Assembly: GCA_024400915.1 (NCBI GenBank)
Contig: JAKSLX010000005.1
Coordinates: forward strand, 62,001 to 126,000
Direction of reading: 5' to 3'
From: Treponema sp.
GTDB lineage: Bacteria > Spirochaetota > Spirochaetia > Treponematales > Treponemataceae
DNA length: 64,000 bases
How positions within the stretch are numbered: the first letter of the stretch is position 1; every line of letters begins with the position of its first letter. This document shows positions 50,348 through 59,629 of the stretch, piece by piece. Below the pieces are notes generated by a model. It had not been told where the DNA came from. It searched no databases and saw nothing but the letters and a program-made list of their open reading frames with translations. A program made the translations under genes and the position numbers.

Positions 50348-50575
50348 CGGATTCCATTTGGAATCCGTAATACACCACAATTTGGCTTGCCAAACTGGGT
50401 GTACCCCACACTGAAAATGTCATACCTACTGCGTGGTATAACATTTTCAGTCCGGGGCCCCAAACCGTATCGTCGGTTTATCTCTCTTAGAGGCGTTTCG
50501 TCGCCTCTCGAAAAATCCCGCAACATTGCGCCCCCAGTCATGAAAGCCAGTCCTTATCGGACAAAATGGCTTTCA
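50348..50575. other. hairpin-dense non-coding block, candidate oriT or structured RNA
   Basis: Within 50330-50713 there is no coding gene. Six strong stems: CGGATTCC/GGAATCCG (50348-50367); ACACC...GGTGT enclosing TTTGGC/GCCAAA (50372-50402); CTGAAAATGT/ACATTTTCAG enclosing ATACC/GGTAT (50411-50450); AAACCG/CGGTTT (50462-50479); AGAGGCG/CGCCTCT (50489-50508); TGAAAGCCA/TGGCTTTCA enclosing GTCC/GGAC (50541-50575). Two loops are alike (TATCGT, TTTCGT). It is more GC-rich than its surroundings and lies just after the relaxase block. Confidence 0.6.
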
Positions 50576-50713
50576 GACAAAGTGGTGGCTTATGTTTCGT
50601 TCTTTTTCTCACTCCCCCGCCCAACGTTTCGCCACTGGAGAACGACCAAACTTGGCTTGGATTTTTCGAAATCTCTTATATAAAATAACTGTTATTCGTG
50701 TTATATTTATACT

Positions 50714-53113
50714 ATGACACCCATAGATGATATCGATGAACAAACACGAAACGAAGAAAATACTAAACTAAAATTCATTACTCCCGAATTGATTAAAAAG
50801 TGGTCTGCAGAAGGTGACCAGATTGTAATGGAATATGGAAAGACAGCCTTTACAGATGGTCAGATTCTAGTTGACTCGGATGGTACTGTTACTCGTGGCG
50901 AAAGAAAAAAAGTCGATTATCTTCTCTTGTATAAATACAATCTTCCTTTGGCATTAGTTGAAGCAAAGGGTATTGATCACGATGTTCATGATGGTGTCAG
51001 TCAAGCAATTGAATACGCCAAACTTCTTGATGTTCCTTTTGCCTATGCTAGTAATGGCAAGTGTTTTCATGAAGAAGATATGGATATGGGAACAAATCGT
51101 GAATTTCCAATAAATGAATTCCCAACATCAAATGAGCTTTGGGAAAGATATAAGAAAAACAACAGTATTACTGATGAACAGAATTCCTTAATTACAGTTC
51201 CTTATTATCAAGGCGCAGATGGAAGAAAGCCTCGATATTATCAGCGTAATGCAATTAATCGTTGTATTGATAGAATTGCAAAAGGACAGCAAAGACTTCT
51301 TTTAGTTATGGCAACAGGGACTGGTAAAACTTTTGTTGCTATGCAGATTATATACAGGCTTTATGAAGGTGGAAAAAAGAAAAAAATTCTTTTCCTTGTA
51401 GATCGTACTTCTCTGGCAGCACAGACTTTTGATGATTTTACAGCCTTTCATAAAATGAATAATATGGTTCGCATTGGTGAGCACATAAATCTTAGAACAG
51501 AAGACGATGTAAAAAAACTTTCAAGTTACGAAGTTTTTATTTCGCTTTATCAGCAGCTTAAATCTGGTCGTTCAGAAGATGAAGATGATATAAATCCTGA
51601 TGAAGAACCAACGACTGATAAAGATTATTATAAACTGCTTCCAGCAAATTTCTTTGATCTTATTGTAGTTGATGAATGTCATAGAGGTTCATTGAATGAA
51701 GAAAAAAGCTGGCATGAAATGCTTGAGTACTTTGGCAGTGCTACACAGATTGGTTTAACCGCAACTCCTAAACAGACAAACGCTGGTTCCAATCTTGAAT
51801 ACTTTGGAGATCCTGTTTATGTCTATTCTCTTAAGCAGGGAATTGCAGATGGATTTCTTTCCCCTTATGTTGTTATGGCCCATGAACTTGATATTGATAG
51901 AGACGGCTATAAACCTAAGAAAGGTGAAAAAGATATTCATGGAAAACCTTTGGAAGATCGAATTTATCAGATGCCAGAGTTTGATCGTAAGCTGATTATT
52001 GATGAACGCAGAAAACTTGTAGCAGCAAAGATTACAGAATTCTTGAAAGAACACGATAGATTCACAAAAACAATAGTATTCTGCGAAACGGAAGAACATG
52101 CAGGCGCTATGCGTGATTATCTTGCAAATGAAAATGCTGATTTAATGAAAGAAAGTAATCAACGTTATGTAATGAGAATTACAGCAAATGACCAGGCCGG
52201 AAAAGATCAGATTAAAAACTTTTCTTCTACAAGTCAGAAATACCCGGTAATTGCAGTTACCAGTAAACTTCTTTCAACTGGTGTTGACACAAAAACTGTT
52301 GGTCTTATTGTTCTTGATAAAACAATCGGTTCAATGACAGAGTTCAAACAGACAATCGGTCGCGGTACTCGTATTGTAGAAAAATATCAGTTTGAAAACG
52401 AAAAAGAAGAACGGACAAAAACTCATTTTGTAATTATGGATTTCAGACAGAATTATAAGAAGTTTGACGATCCAGATTTTGATGGTATTGTTGATGTTGT
52501 GCCGGGTGGAACTGCAGTACCTCTTAACACAAAAACAAAGAAGAAACGAGAAATATTCAGAATCAAAGGTGTTGATGTTGAACTTGTTGATACTTCAATC
52601 CGATATCTTGATGATAATATGAATCTTGTAAAAGAAGAGTCAGTTGAAAGTTGTGTACAAAAAAATGTTGAAGACTTATTCCCTACATTTGAAGACTTTT
52701 ATGCAACGTGGTCAAAACTTGATTCAATTGACGTCGAAGATGGTCTGTTGATGGATTTATTGATTAGTGAAAAAGTTGTTGCAAAACTTAGGGAAATAGT
52801 AGGCAAAGAAGTTGATTTATATGATCTTGTCTGCCATTTTGGATATGGAAAGCCAATTGTTTCTAAGCAGGAAAGAGTTAATAAAGCAAGAGAACTTATC
52901 AGACATTTGAATCCAGAACAGCAGAAAATCATGAATCTTGTAATTGATCTTTACAAAGAAACTGATTTCTCAAATCTTAAGACAATCGATATTTTCGGGA
53001 TGCCATACTTCCAGCAGAATGGCTACAGTTACAAAAGTGCAGTAAAAACTCTTGGTGGAGAAGCAGCATACGAAACAATTATTCTGAAAATAGAAAAAGA
53101 ACTTTATAAATAA
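50714..53113 (+). CDS. hsdR: type I restriction endonuclease subunit R
   Basis: A 799-residue protein: N-terminal HSDR_N nuclease domain with the PD-(D/E)xK elements (KKVDYLLLY, ALVEAKG), superfamily 2 helicase with MATGTGKTFVAMQ, VVDECHRG, GLTATPKQT, and TKLLSTGVDTK and QTIGRGTRI in the second helicase lobe, then an EcoEI-type C-terminal domain binding the M/S core. It translocates DNA and cleaves far from the site. No ribosome-binding site is visible before the ATG and TATACT touches it, so the mRNA might be leaderless. First gene of the six-gene operon. Confidence 0.92.
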   Translation: MTPIDDIDEQTRNEENTKLKFITPELIKKWSAEGDQIVMEYGKTAFTDGQILVDSDGTVTRGERKKVDYLLLYKYNLPLALVEAKGIDHDVHDGVSQAIEYAKLLDVPFAYASNGKCFHEEDMDMGTNREFPINEFPTSNELWERYKKNNSITDEQNSLITVPYYQGADGRKPRYYQRNAINRCIDRIAKGQQRLLLVMATGTGKTFVAMQIIYRLYEGGKKKKILFLVDRTSLAAQTFDDFTAFHKMNNMVRIGEHINLRTEDDVKKLSSYEVFISLYQQLKSGRSEDEDDINPDEEPTTDKDYYKLLPANFFDLIVVDECHRGSLNEEKSWHEMLEYFGSATQIGLTATPKQTNAGSNLEYFGDPVYVYSLKQGIADGFLSPYVVMAHELDIDRDGYKPKKGEKDIHGKPLEDRIYQMPEFDRKLIIDERRKLVAAKITEFLKEHDRFTKTIVFCETEEHAGAMRDYLANENADLMKESNQRYVMRITANDQAGKDQIKNFSSTSQKYPVIAVTSKLLSTGVDTKTVGLIVLDKTIGSMTEFKQTIGRGTRIVEKYQFENEKEERTKTHFVIMDFRQNYKKFDDPDFDGIVDVVPGGTAVPLNTKTKKKREIFRIKGVDVELVDTSIRYLDDNMNLVKEESVESCVQKNVEDLFPTFEDFYATWSKLDSIDVEDGLLMDLLISEKVVAKLREIVGKEVDLYDLVCHFGYGKPIVSKQERVNKARELIRHLNPEQQKIMNLVIDLYKETDFSNLKTIDIFGMPYFQQNGYSYKSAVKTLGGEAAYETIILKIEKELYK

Positions 53114-53128
53114 TTTGGTGGGAAATAA

Positions 53129-54658
53129 ATGAACGGTGATGCATTAGTAAAATCTACAACAAAAATAATGTTTGGTGATGCAGGAGTTAGTGGTACTGCA
53201 CAGTATATGAGCCAGTTAATCTGGATTCTTTTCTTGAAAGTTTTTGATGCAAAAGAAGAAGAATGGGAGCTTAAAAAAGGATATGTTCCTGTAATACCAG
53301 AAGGTTTTAGATTCCGTGATTGGGCAGACCTTCGTAAAGATGATGGTTCAAAAGATCTTACAAACAGACTTACTGGCGACAAACTTATTCAATTCGTAAA
53401 CAACACACTTTTTCCTTTTCTCCAGGGAAAGCCAGTTTCTGTAAATGGCAAAGAACATTTGTTTACAAGCGATGATCCAAAAGCTTTAATTGTTCGAGAG
53501 TTTATGGGCGAGAGCCAGAACTATATGAAGGATGGTGTAAAACTTCGCCAGCTTATAAATGAAATTGCCGACATTGATTTTGATGATGCCGGAACTAAAC
53601 ACGACTTCAACGACTTTTACGAAACACTTCTTAAAGGACTTCAGAATGGCGGTAAAGCAACAGGAGAATTCTATACACCTCGTGCAATTACAAAGTTCAT
53701 CTGCGACCATGTTGATCCTAAAATTGGAGAAAAAGTTGCAGACTTTGCCTGTGGAACTGGCGGTTTCCTTGCAGAAGCAATAACACATTTAATGGCTCAG
53801 GCTAAAAGCCCAAAAGATATTGCAACTATTCAGAATTCAATTTATGGAATTGAATGGAAACAGCTTCCTTATATGCTTGCTACAACAAACATGCTTTTGC
53901 ACGATATTGATAATCCGGATATTGTACACGGAGACGGCCTTGCTCTTAATGTGCTGAACCTTCAGTCAAAAGATAAATACAACTGTATTCTTATGAATCC
54001 GCCTTTTGGTGGAGAGTTTAATAAGTCTGACCTTCAGAATTTTCCAGATGATTTAGCTTCCAGCGAATCTGCCGATTTGTTTGTTGCACGTATTATTTAT
54101 TGTCTTGAAAAAAATGGACGCTGTGGTCTTGTTCTTCCTGATGGACTTTTGTTCAACAGTGATAACTCTAAAGTAAATCTCAAGAAAAAACTTATGACAG
54201 AATGTAATCTTCATACGATTATTCGACTGCCTTCCAGTGTTTTTGCACCTTATACTTCTATTAATACAAACCTTCTTTTCTTTGATAAGACAGGAAAAAC
54301 AGAAGAAATCTGGTTCTACCGTATGGATATGCCGGAGGGGGTAAAACATTTTAACAAGACAAATCCAATTAAACGCGAAGATATGAAATGTGTTGATGAA
54401 TGGTGGAACAATCGAGTTGAAATTGCTGATGAAAAAGAAAGTGAAACCTCAACACAGACCTTTAAAGCAAAAAAATATACTTTTGCAGAAATTGAAGAAC
54501 GTGGCTTTGATCTTGATTTGTGCGGATACCCGGAAGAAGAAGATGTCGTTCTTACTCCAGAAGAAACAATTAAGAATTACAAAGAACGCCGTGAAAGTCT
54601 TGAAGCAAAGCTTGATGAAAAACTCGCTCTTATTATGAATCTTCTTGAGGTAAAATAA
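53129..54658 (+). CDS. hsdM: type I DNA methyltransferase subunit M
   Basis: A 509-residue N6-adenine methyltransferase: helical HsdM_N domain (about 1-150), SAM motif DFACGTGGFLAEA, catalytic NPPFGG, and helicase-like C-terminal helices (YKERRESLEAKLDEKL). It methylates the host recognition site together with HsdS. It starts 15 bases after hsdR and its stop shares a base with the hsdS ATG (TAATG). Confidence 0.94.
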   Translation: MNGDALVKSTTKIMFGDAGVSGTAQYMSQLIWILFLKVFDAKEEEWELKKGYVPVIPEGFRFRDWADLRKDDGSKDLTNRLTGDKLIQFVNNTLFPFLQGKPVSVNGKEHLFTSDDPKALIVREFMGESQNYMKDGVKLRQLINEIADIDFDDAGTKHDFNDFYETLLKGLQNGGKATGEFYTPRAITKFICDHVDPKIGEKVADFACGTGGFLAEAITHLMAQAKSPKDIATIQNSIYGIEWKQLPYMLATTNMLLHDIDNPDIVHGDGLALNVLNLQSKDKYNCILMNPPFGGEFNKSDLQNFPDDLASSESADLFVARIIYCLEKNGRCGLVLPDGLLFNSDNSKVNLKKKLMTECNLHTIIRLPSSVFAPYTSINTNLLFFDKTGKTEEIWFYRMDMPEGVKHFNKTNPIKREDMKCVDEWWNNRVEIADEKESETSTQTFKAKKYTFAEIEERGFDLDLCGYPEEEDVVLTPEETIKNYKERRESLEAKLDEKLALIMNLLEVK

Positions 54659-56547
54659 TGAAACTTGCAGAAGATTTAAAGAAAGCAGTTTTGCAGGCAG
54701 CAATGCAAGGTAAACTGACAAAACAACTGGAAAGTGATTCCAGTGTAGATGAACTTCTAAAAAAGATTGCAGATGAAAAAGCAAAACTCATTGAAGAAGG
54801 AAAAATAAAAAAAGAAAAACCGCTCGCAGAAATTAACGAAGAAGAAATCCCATTCGATATTCCTGAAAATTGGAGATGGGAAAAAGTTGGAAAAGTTTTA
54901 GGTATAGCTCGTGGTGGATCACCTCGACCAATTACTTCATATTTAACAAATTCTGATGATGGTTACAATTGGATAAAAATAGGTGATTCTGAAATCGGAG
55001 GAAAATATATTAATAAAACGGCTGAAAAAATAATCAAAGAAGGATTATATAAGACACGCCTAGTTCACAAAGGAGATTTGTTACTTTCAAACTCTATGTC
55101 ATTTGGCCGACCATATATCTTAAATATTGATGGTTGTATTCATGACGGTTGGCTAGTTTTACATGATTATTCTGAATTATTAAACAAAGAATTTCTATAT
55201 TTTGTTTTTAGTTCAAATGTTCTCAAGGAACAATTTTTTGGAAAAGTGTCAGGTGCAGTTGTAAAGAATTTAAATTCTGATAAAGTTGCTGACACATTAA
55301 TTCCTCTTCCACCAATCGAAGAACAGCAGCGTATTGTAGAAAAACTCAATCAGATACTTCCTCTTATTGATGAATACGGCAAAGAAGAAGATGAATTGAT
55401 AACACTCTGCCAGAAGTTCCCGGAAGAAATGAAAAAATCCGTTCTTCAATCAGCAATGCAGGGCAAACTGACAAAACAGCTGAAAACTGATTCCAGTGTA
55501 GATGAACTTCTCAAAAAAAATGGCATATCAGTTTCTGAAGATTCTGATGTAATTGATATTCCTGAATCATGGAAATATGTAAAACTAGGAAATCTTGTTT
55601 CACTGCCTATAAAAAGAGGTAAAGCGCCTAAATACGTTACCAAGAGTTCTGTTTTAGTGTTTGCTCAAAAATGCAATCAAAAATATGGGCCTGTTTCTAT
55701 GGAAAAAGCCTTATATTTAAATGAGGACTTACTTAAAAGATACAATGAAGAAGATTTTGTGAAAGCAAATGACATTGTAATCAATTCAACAGGTGGGGGA
55801 ACAATGGGACGTGTTGGTTTTGTTGAACCAACTGTAGTTGATATTCCGGAAAAGATTGTTCCCGATACACATGTTACTTTAGTTCGAGCTAATACTAATA
55901 TAATTTTGGAAAGATATCTTTATACATTCTGTAAGTCGATGCAACCAACTATGGAATCATTAGGAGTAGGCTCAACAAATCAAACAGAATTAAGACCAGA
56001 AATAATTTCCAACTTAAATGTTCCTCTTCCACCAATCGAAGAACAACAGCGTATTGTAGAAAAGCTCAACACAATTCTTCCAATTATCGACAGCATGGCG
56101 GTTTATGGCACAAAGAAAAAAGCCGGCCGTCCAAAACAGGAAGAAGCATTAGCATTTATAAGTTCACTTCTAGGAACACAAAAATCAACAGATTCAAAAT
56201 CTGCAACTCCAGAAATCTTAGAACTTACATCAAAGGCAAAAGTAGAACTCCCCGCTATTGTAAAAAAATACGCAGACCTTATGGACGTAACCTATAACCG
56301 CATCACAATCCGCCACCAGAAAACCCGCTGGGGCAGTTGCACAAAAACAGGTAATTTAAGCTTCAATTGCCTTATCATGAAAATGCCGGAAACAGTTCGT
56401 GATTATGTAATTGTTCATGAACTCGCCCACCGCAAAGAATTAAACCACAGCACAAAATTCTGGACCATAGTTGCAGAGTACTGCCCATGGTATAAGGAAG
56501 CTAAACTGTGGTTGAAAGATAATGGGCAACAACTGATGGAGATATAG
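54658..56547 (+). CDS. hsdS: type I specificity subunit S fused to a DUF45/YgjP-type metallopeptidase
   Basis: A 629-residue protein where HsdS is normally about 400-450. Two target-recognition domains (about 60-215 and 305-455) are each followed by PLPPIEEQQRIVEKLN and preceded by copies of QAAMQGKLTKQL/QSAMQGKLTKQL, giving a half-site repeat plan. From about 520 to 629 a YgjP-like domain follows: TIRHQKTRWGSCTKTGNLSF and the zinc motif VIVHELAHRKELNHSTKFW. The junction is in one frame with a Lys-rich linker (KKKAGRPK). The proteins of this domain family are often separate genes near type I systems; here it is fused. Confidence 0.9.
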   Translation: MKLAEDLKKAVLQAAMQGKLTKQLESDSSVDELLKKIADEKAKLIEEGKIKKEKPLAEINEEEIPFDIPENWRWEKVGKVLGIARGGSPRPITSYLTNSDDGYNWIKIGDSEIGGKYINKTAEKIIKEGLYKTRLVHKGDLLLSNSMSFGRPYILNIDGCIHDGWLVLHDYSELLNKEFLYFVFSSNVLKEQFFGKVSGAVVKNLNSDKVADTLIPLPPIEEQQRIVEKLNQILPLIDEYGKEEDELITLCQKFPEEMKKSVLQSAMQGKLTKQLKTDSSVDELLKKNGISVSEDSDVIDIPESWKYVKLGNLVSLPIKRGKAPKYVTKSSVLVFAQKCNQKYGPVSMEKALYLNEDLLKRYNEEDFVKANDIVINSTGGGTMGRVGFVEPTVVDIPEKIVPDTHVTLVRANTNIILERYLYTFCKSMQPTMESLGVGSTNQTELRPEIISNLNVPLPPIEEQQRIVEKLNTILPIIDSMAVYGTKKKAGRPKQEEALAFISSLLGTQKSTDSKSATPEILELTSKAKVELPAIVKKYADLMDVTYNRITIRHQKTRWGSCTKTGNLSFNCLIMKMPETVRDYVIVHELAHRKELNHSTKFWTIVAEYCPWYKEAKLWLKDNGQQLMEI

Positions 56548-56553
56548 AAAGTT

Positions 56554-57876
56554 ATGACAAATCAAAATGAGATAAAAACTGAAGTAGATTTATTAAAAAA
56601 GGAGGCTGAATTAAATAATGCCCCCCTTAAAGATATTGAACAAACAAGATACAAAAATTTTTATGAGGTTTTACATGAAATTCTTCATTTAAAAAAACAT
56701 GAAAACAAAGTAATGGAATGTGGTACCATTATTTCAGATAGTGATTCTTTTTGGTTAAAAAATGGTTTTACTGTTTTTCCAGCATATGCAGAATCTGTGT
56801 CAGATGGTAAATCGGTCTTTTACTACTTACAACCAACTTATGACAAATTATCTGAATCTAAGAATATCATCGTTTTTCAAGATAATAAATCTTATATGGA
56901 ACTGATGGGAATCTCTCGTAAATCTGAAAGCATAATTATAACGAAGGATGAAATACGAACCTTGGTATATTATGGTTTTAATGTAACCTCGATTGAAGAT
57001 AGGCATTGGACTTCTTATACAGATGCATTAAGTAAAGAAAAACAAAAGGAAATTGCTAACTATTTAGACACAGTATCAAAGGACGATTTAGAAAAGATAT
57101 TTAATTATTTAAATTATGCTGAATTTGAACTTTCTCTTGATAAGATTGGAACTACTATCGTTTACTATTTAGATAATGAGATAATGTCTAAGCAAACTGA
57201 TAAAGAAAGTGAAATTCCTTTTGATTTTGACAATAAAGCTCATAAAACAATATTAAAAAACTATCTCAATACTCATGATGGTGCTATCTTGGCAAAAGGA
57301 AATGGCATATTCAGAGAACAGGTCCGTTTAAATCCAAAGGGAAATAATGTTGATCCAAATCATGCTGGTACAAGACATAATTCAGCTTTAAATTTTGCGT
57401 ATGAAAATCATAATACTGTTGTGATTTGTATTTCTGAGGACGGACCGATTACCTTATATTATAAAGATAAAGAGCCATATGAATTTCAATTTTCTTATAA
57501 ACAAAATGCTACAAGTAATAAGAGTTCAAATATTCCCGATAGCTCGAAAATACTTTGTTTCATGAATTCAAAACCAAAAGTTGAAGGTCATACACTGATA
57601 ATTGACTCTAAAGATGAAACTGAAGATCCATTTGAATATGATTTTAGTGGTTTAAGGAGTTTAGCAGAAGAACGAGGGGATATTTTTGATGAAGATTGGT
57701 CAAGTGAAACATGTTCAAATTGTAAAAATACATACAATATCAAAATAACCCGAATATCAGGATGGAATGATAGAGAGGAGTATTCATGTCCTTATTGCCA
57801 TAAAGAATTTTATAAGCATTGTTTTGATGTTCAAGTAAGGAAAAGCAGAGGTAAGGTAAATAAAAATGATAGATAA
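56554..57876 (+). CDS. diadenylate-cyclase (DAC)-domain protein with C-terminal zinc ribbon
   Basis: A 440-residue protein. Residues about 230-315 contain both hallmark motifs of DisA_N/CdaA cyclases: THDGAILAKGN (DGA) and AGTRHNSALNFAY (RHxxA), followed by VVICISEDGPITLYYKDK (VSEExGxIxxxxxG). A helical and beta N-terminal part of about 200 residues has no assignable domain and may sense a phage-related signal. The end has two CxxC pairs (CSNCKNTY, CPYCHKEF). It starts 6 bases after hsdS and overlaps the AIPR gene by 11 bases. It may make a cyclic dinucleotide, but the product is an inference. Confidence 0.8.
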   Translation: MTNQNEIKTEVDLLKKEAELNNAPLKDIEQTRYKNFYEVLHEILHLKKHENKVMECGTIISDSDSFWLKNGFTVFPAYAESVSDGKSVFYYLQPTYDKLSESKNIIVFQDNKSYMELMGISRKSESIIITKDEIRTLVYYGFNVTSIEDRHWTSYTDALSKEKQKEIANYLDTVSKDDLEKIFNYLNYAEFELSLDKIGTTIVYYLDNEIMSKQTDKESEIPFDFDNKAHKTILKNYLNTHDGAILAKGNGIFREQVRLNPKGNNVDPNHAGTRHNSALNFAYENHNTVVICISEDGPITLYYKDKEPYEFQFSYKQNATSNKSSNIPDSSKILCFMNSKPKVEGHTLIIDSKDETEDPFEYDFSGLRSLAEERGDIFDEDWSSETCSNCKNTYNIKITRISGWNDREEYSCPYCHKEFYKHCFDVQVRKSRGKVNKNDR

Positions 57877-59614
57877 AATTCAAAACGACATTAAATCAAC
57901 ATTCTTCCAGCAAAACTTTCCAAATGATGGTCAACGTTTTGTTGCTTGGTACTTAAAAAATATTTATCACCTTTCTGATATCTTGGTAAAAGATTCTGTT
58001 ACAGACGGTCAGAAAGACAAACAGATTGATGCTGTTTATATCGATGATGACAATGAAAAGATTCATATCATTCAGGGAAAGTTTTATACAGGGGATTCAG
58101 TAAACGGAGAGCCAGTCCGCGAAGTAATTACTGTACACTCAAAACTTGCGGATATTAAAACGCTTCAGCAGGATTGTAATGCAAAACTTGCAGCAAAACT
58201 TTCAGAAGTATCTCAGGCATTAGAAGATAACTATTCTATTTCTTATGAATTGATTACTACCAGCAAATTCACAGAAGATGCTCAGAATGACATTGTTGCT
58301 TTCCAGAAACAGTTAGCAGATGAAGATAATCCTCATTTTGATGCAGAACTTACTGTTGTAGATAAAGATATGCTCAAGATTATTTTTGAAAGAGCTGCCG
58401 AAAGCGATAATCCTACAATTAATTGTGAAATTCAGCTTACAGCAGGAAAATATCTTGTAACAAATATTGCAAACTCTAAAGTTATTATTTCCGCATTACC
58501 ACTTAAAGAATGTATAAAGATTCCAGGAATAAAAGAAGGAACACTTTTCCAGAAAAATGTTCGTCAAAGTCTGGGCATTTCCAATGTAGTAAACAAAAAG
58601 ATAAAACAGACTCTTCTTGGTGATAAATGCAATGACTTTTTCTTTTTCCACAATGGTATTACAGGTATTTGTAAATCAATTGAAGTCTTGGAAGGAGATA
58701 AAATTTCTCTAAAAGAATTAAGTGTTGTAAATGGATGTCAGTCTTTAAATACAATTCTTTCTTGCAGCGAAAGCATTAAGAACAACGACGAAACTTTTGT
58801 TCTTTTCAGATTTTATGAAATTCCGCAGAGAGACCGTGCAGACAGTATAAGTATTAATACAAACACTCAGAGTGCTGTAAAAGCCCGCGATCTACGCAGT
58901 AACGATAAACGAGTTCTTCGTCTTAAACTTGCTTATGAGAACAAATATCCAAACGGATATTTTGCTACAAAACGTGGAGAACAAATTCCGGCAGATAAAG
59001 ATAAGAATTATGCAGTTGATCTTTCTAATCTTGGTAAATATTTGATGGCATGGTATTCACAAAGACCAAATATTTCATACGGTGAAAAGAAAATCTTTGA
59101 TGTTTATTTTAATACATTATTTAAACCAGACTTTTTACCAGAAGATATTTTTGCAATGGAATTCTGGATGCAAAAGATTCAAGCCATTTGGACTGATGAA
59201 AATCCTTTAGGATTAAATCCAACATACCTAACAATGAAAGCTTATGCCCCTTATCACTTCTTGTATGCTGTTTCTGCATTATTTGCACGCGAGAATGGCC
59301 ATAGTGATGTACCTTCACCTTCTAAATGTTATGAACTGGCTATAAAGAACAATTTAGTTGATACAATTATTGGTATTTGTGCTAACTGCATGAATACAGC
59401 TTTTGATTCAGACAAGGCAACAATAGAAGGTAATGGAGATGTTTTTATTCCACAAAACTGGATTAAGAACAAAAGAAGTATAAATGCGGTACAAGCAGCT
59501 ATTACAAATTATGTTAACTTCCTTCCAACAATGAATAAGCAGATGGCAGATTCATTGAAAAATGGAACAAAACTTGAGCTTGTAGATTTTTCTTACAGAT
59601 TACAGGCTGATTAA
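57866..59614 (+). CDS. AIPR (abortive infection phage resistance) family protein
   Basis: A 582-residue protein. N-terminal about 180 residues hold a restriction-endonuclease-like segment (DGQKDKQIDAVYIDDDNEKIHIIQGKF, a D...QxK nuclease core) and the AIPR domain follows with the signature RQSLGISNVVNKKIKQTL, FFHNGITGIC and VVNGCQSLNTI. AIPR proteins are linked to phage resistance and often sit in restriction loci. The start overlaps the cyclase-domain gene, so the two are translated in a fixed ratio. Confidence 0.88.
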   Translation: MIDKIQNDIKSTFFQQNFPNDGQRFVAWYLKNIYHLSDILVKDSVTDGQKDKQIDAVYIDDDNEKIHIIQGKFYTGDSVNGEPVREVITVHSKLADIKTLQQDCNAKLAAKLSEVSQALEDNYSISYELITTSKFTEDAQNDIVAFQKQLADEDNPHFDAELTVVDKDMLKIIFERAAESDNPTINCEIQLTAGKYLVTNIANSKVIISALPLKECIKIPGIKEGTLFQKNVRQSLGISNVVNKKIKQTLLGDKCNDFFFFHNGITGICKSIEVLEGDKISLKELSVVNGCQSLNTILSCSESIKNNDETFVLFRFYEIPQRDRADSISINTNTQSAVKARDLRSNDKRVLRLKLAYENKYPNGYFATKRGEQIPADKDKNYAVDLSNLGKYLMAWYSQRPNISYGEKKIFDVYFNTLFKPDFLPEDIFAMEFWMQKIQAIWTDENPLGLNPTYLTMKAYAPYHFLYAVSALFARENGHSDVPSPSKCYELAIKNNLVDTIIGICANCMNTAFDSDKATIEGNGDVFIPQNWIKNKRSINAVQAAITNYVNFLPTMNKQMADSLKNGTKLELVDFSYRLQAD

Positions 59615-59629
59615 GTTTCTTGGAATAAA

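Noticed and set aside
56554..57876. A CBASS-type CD-NTase
   Set aside because: The motifs are DGA and RHxxA of the DAC family; the GS...DxD motif of CD-NTases is absent.
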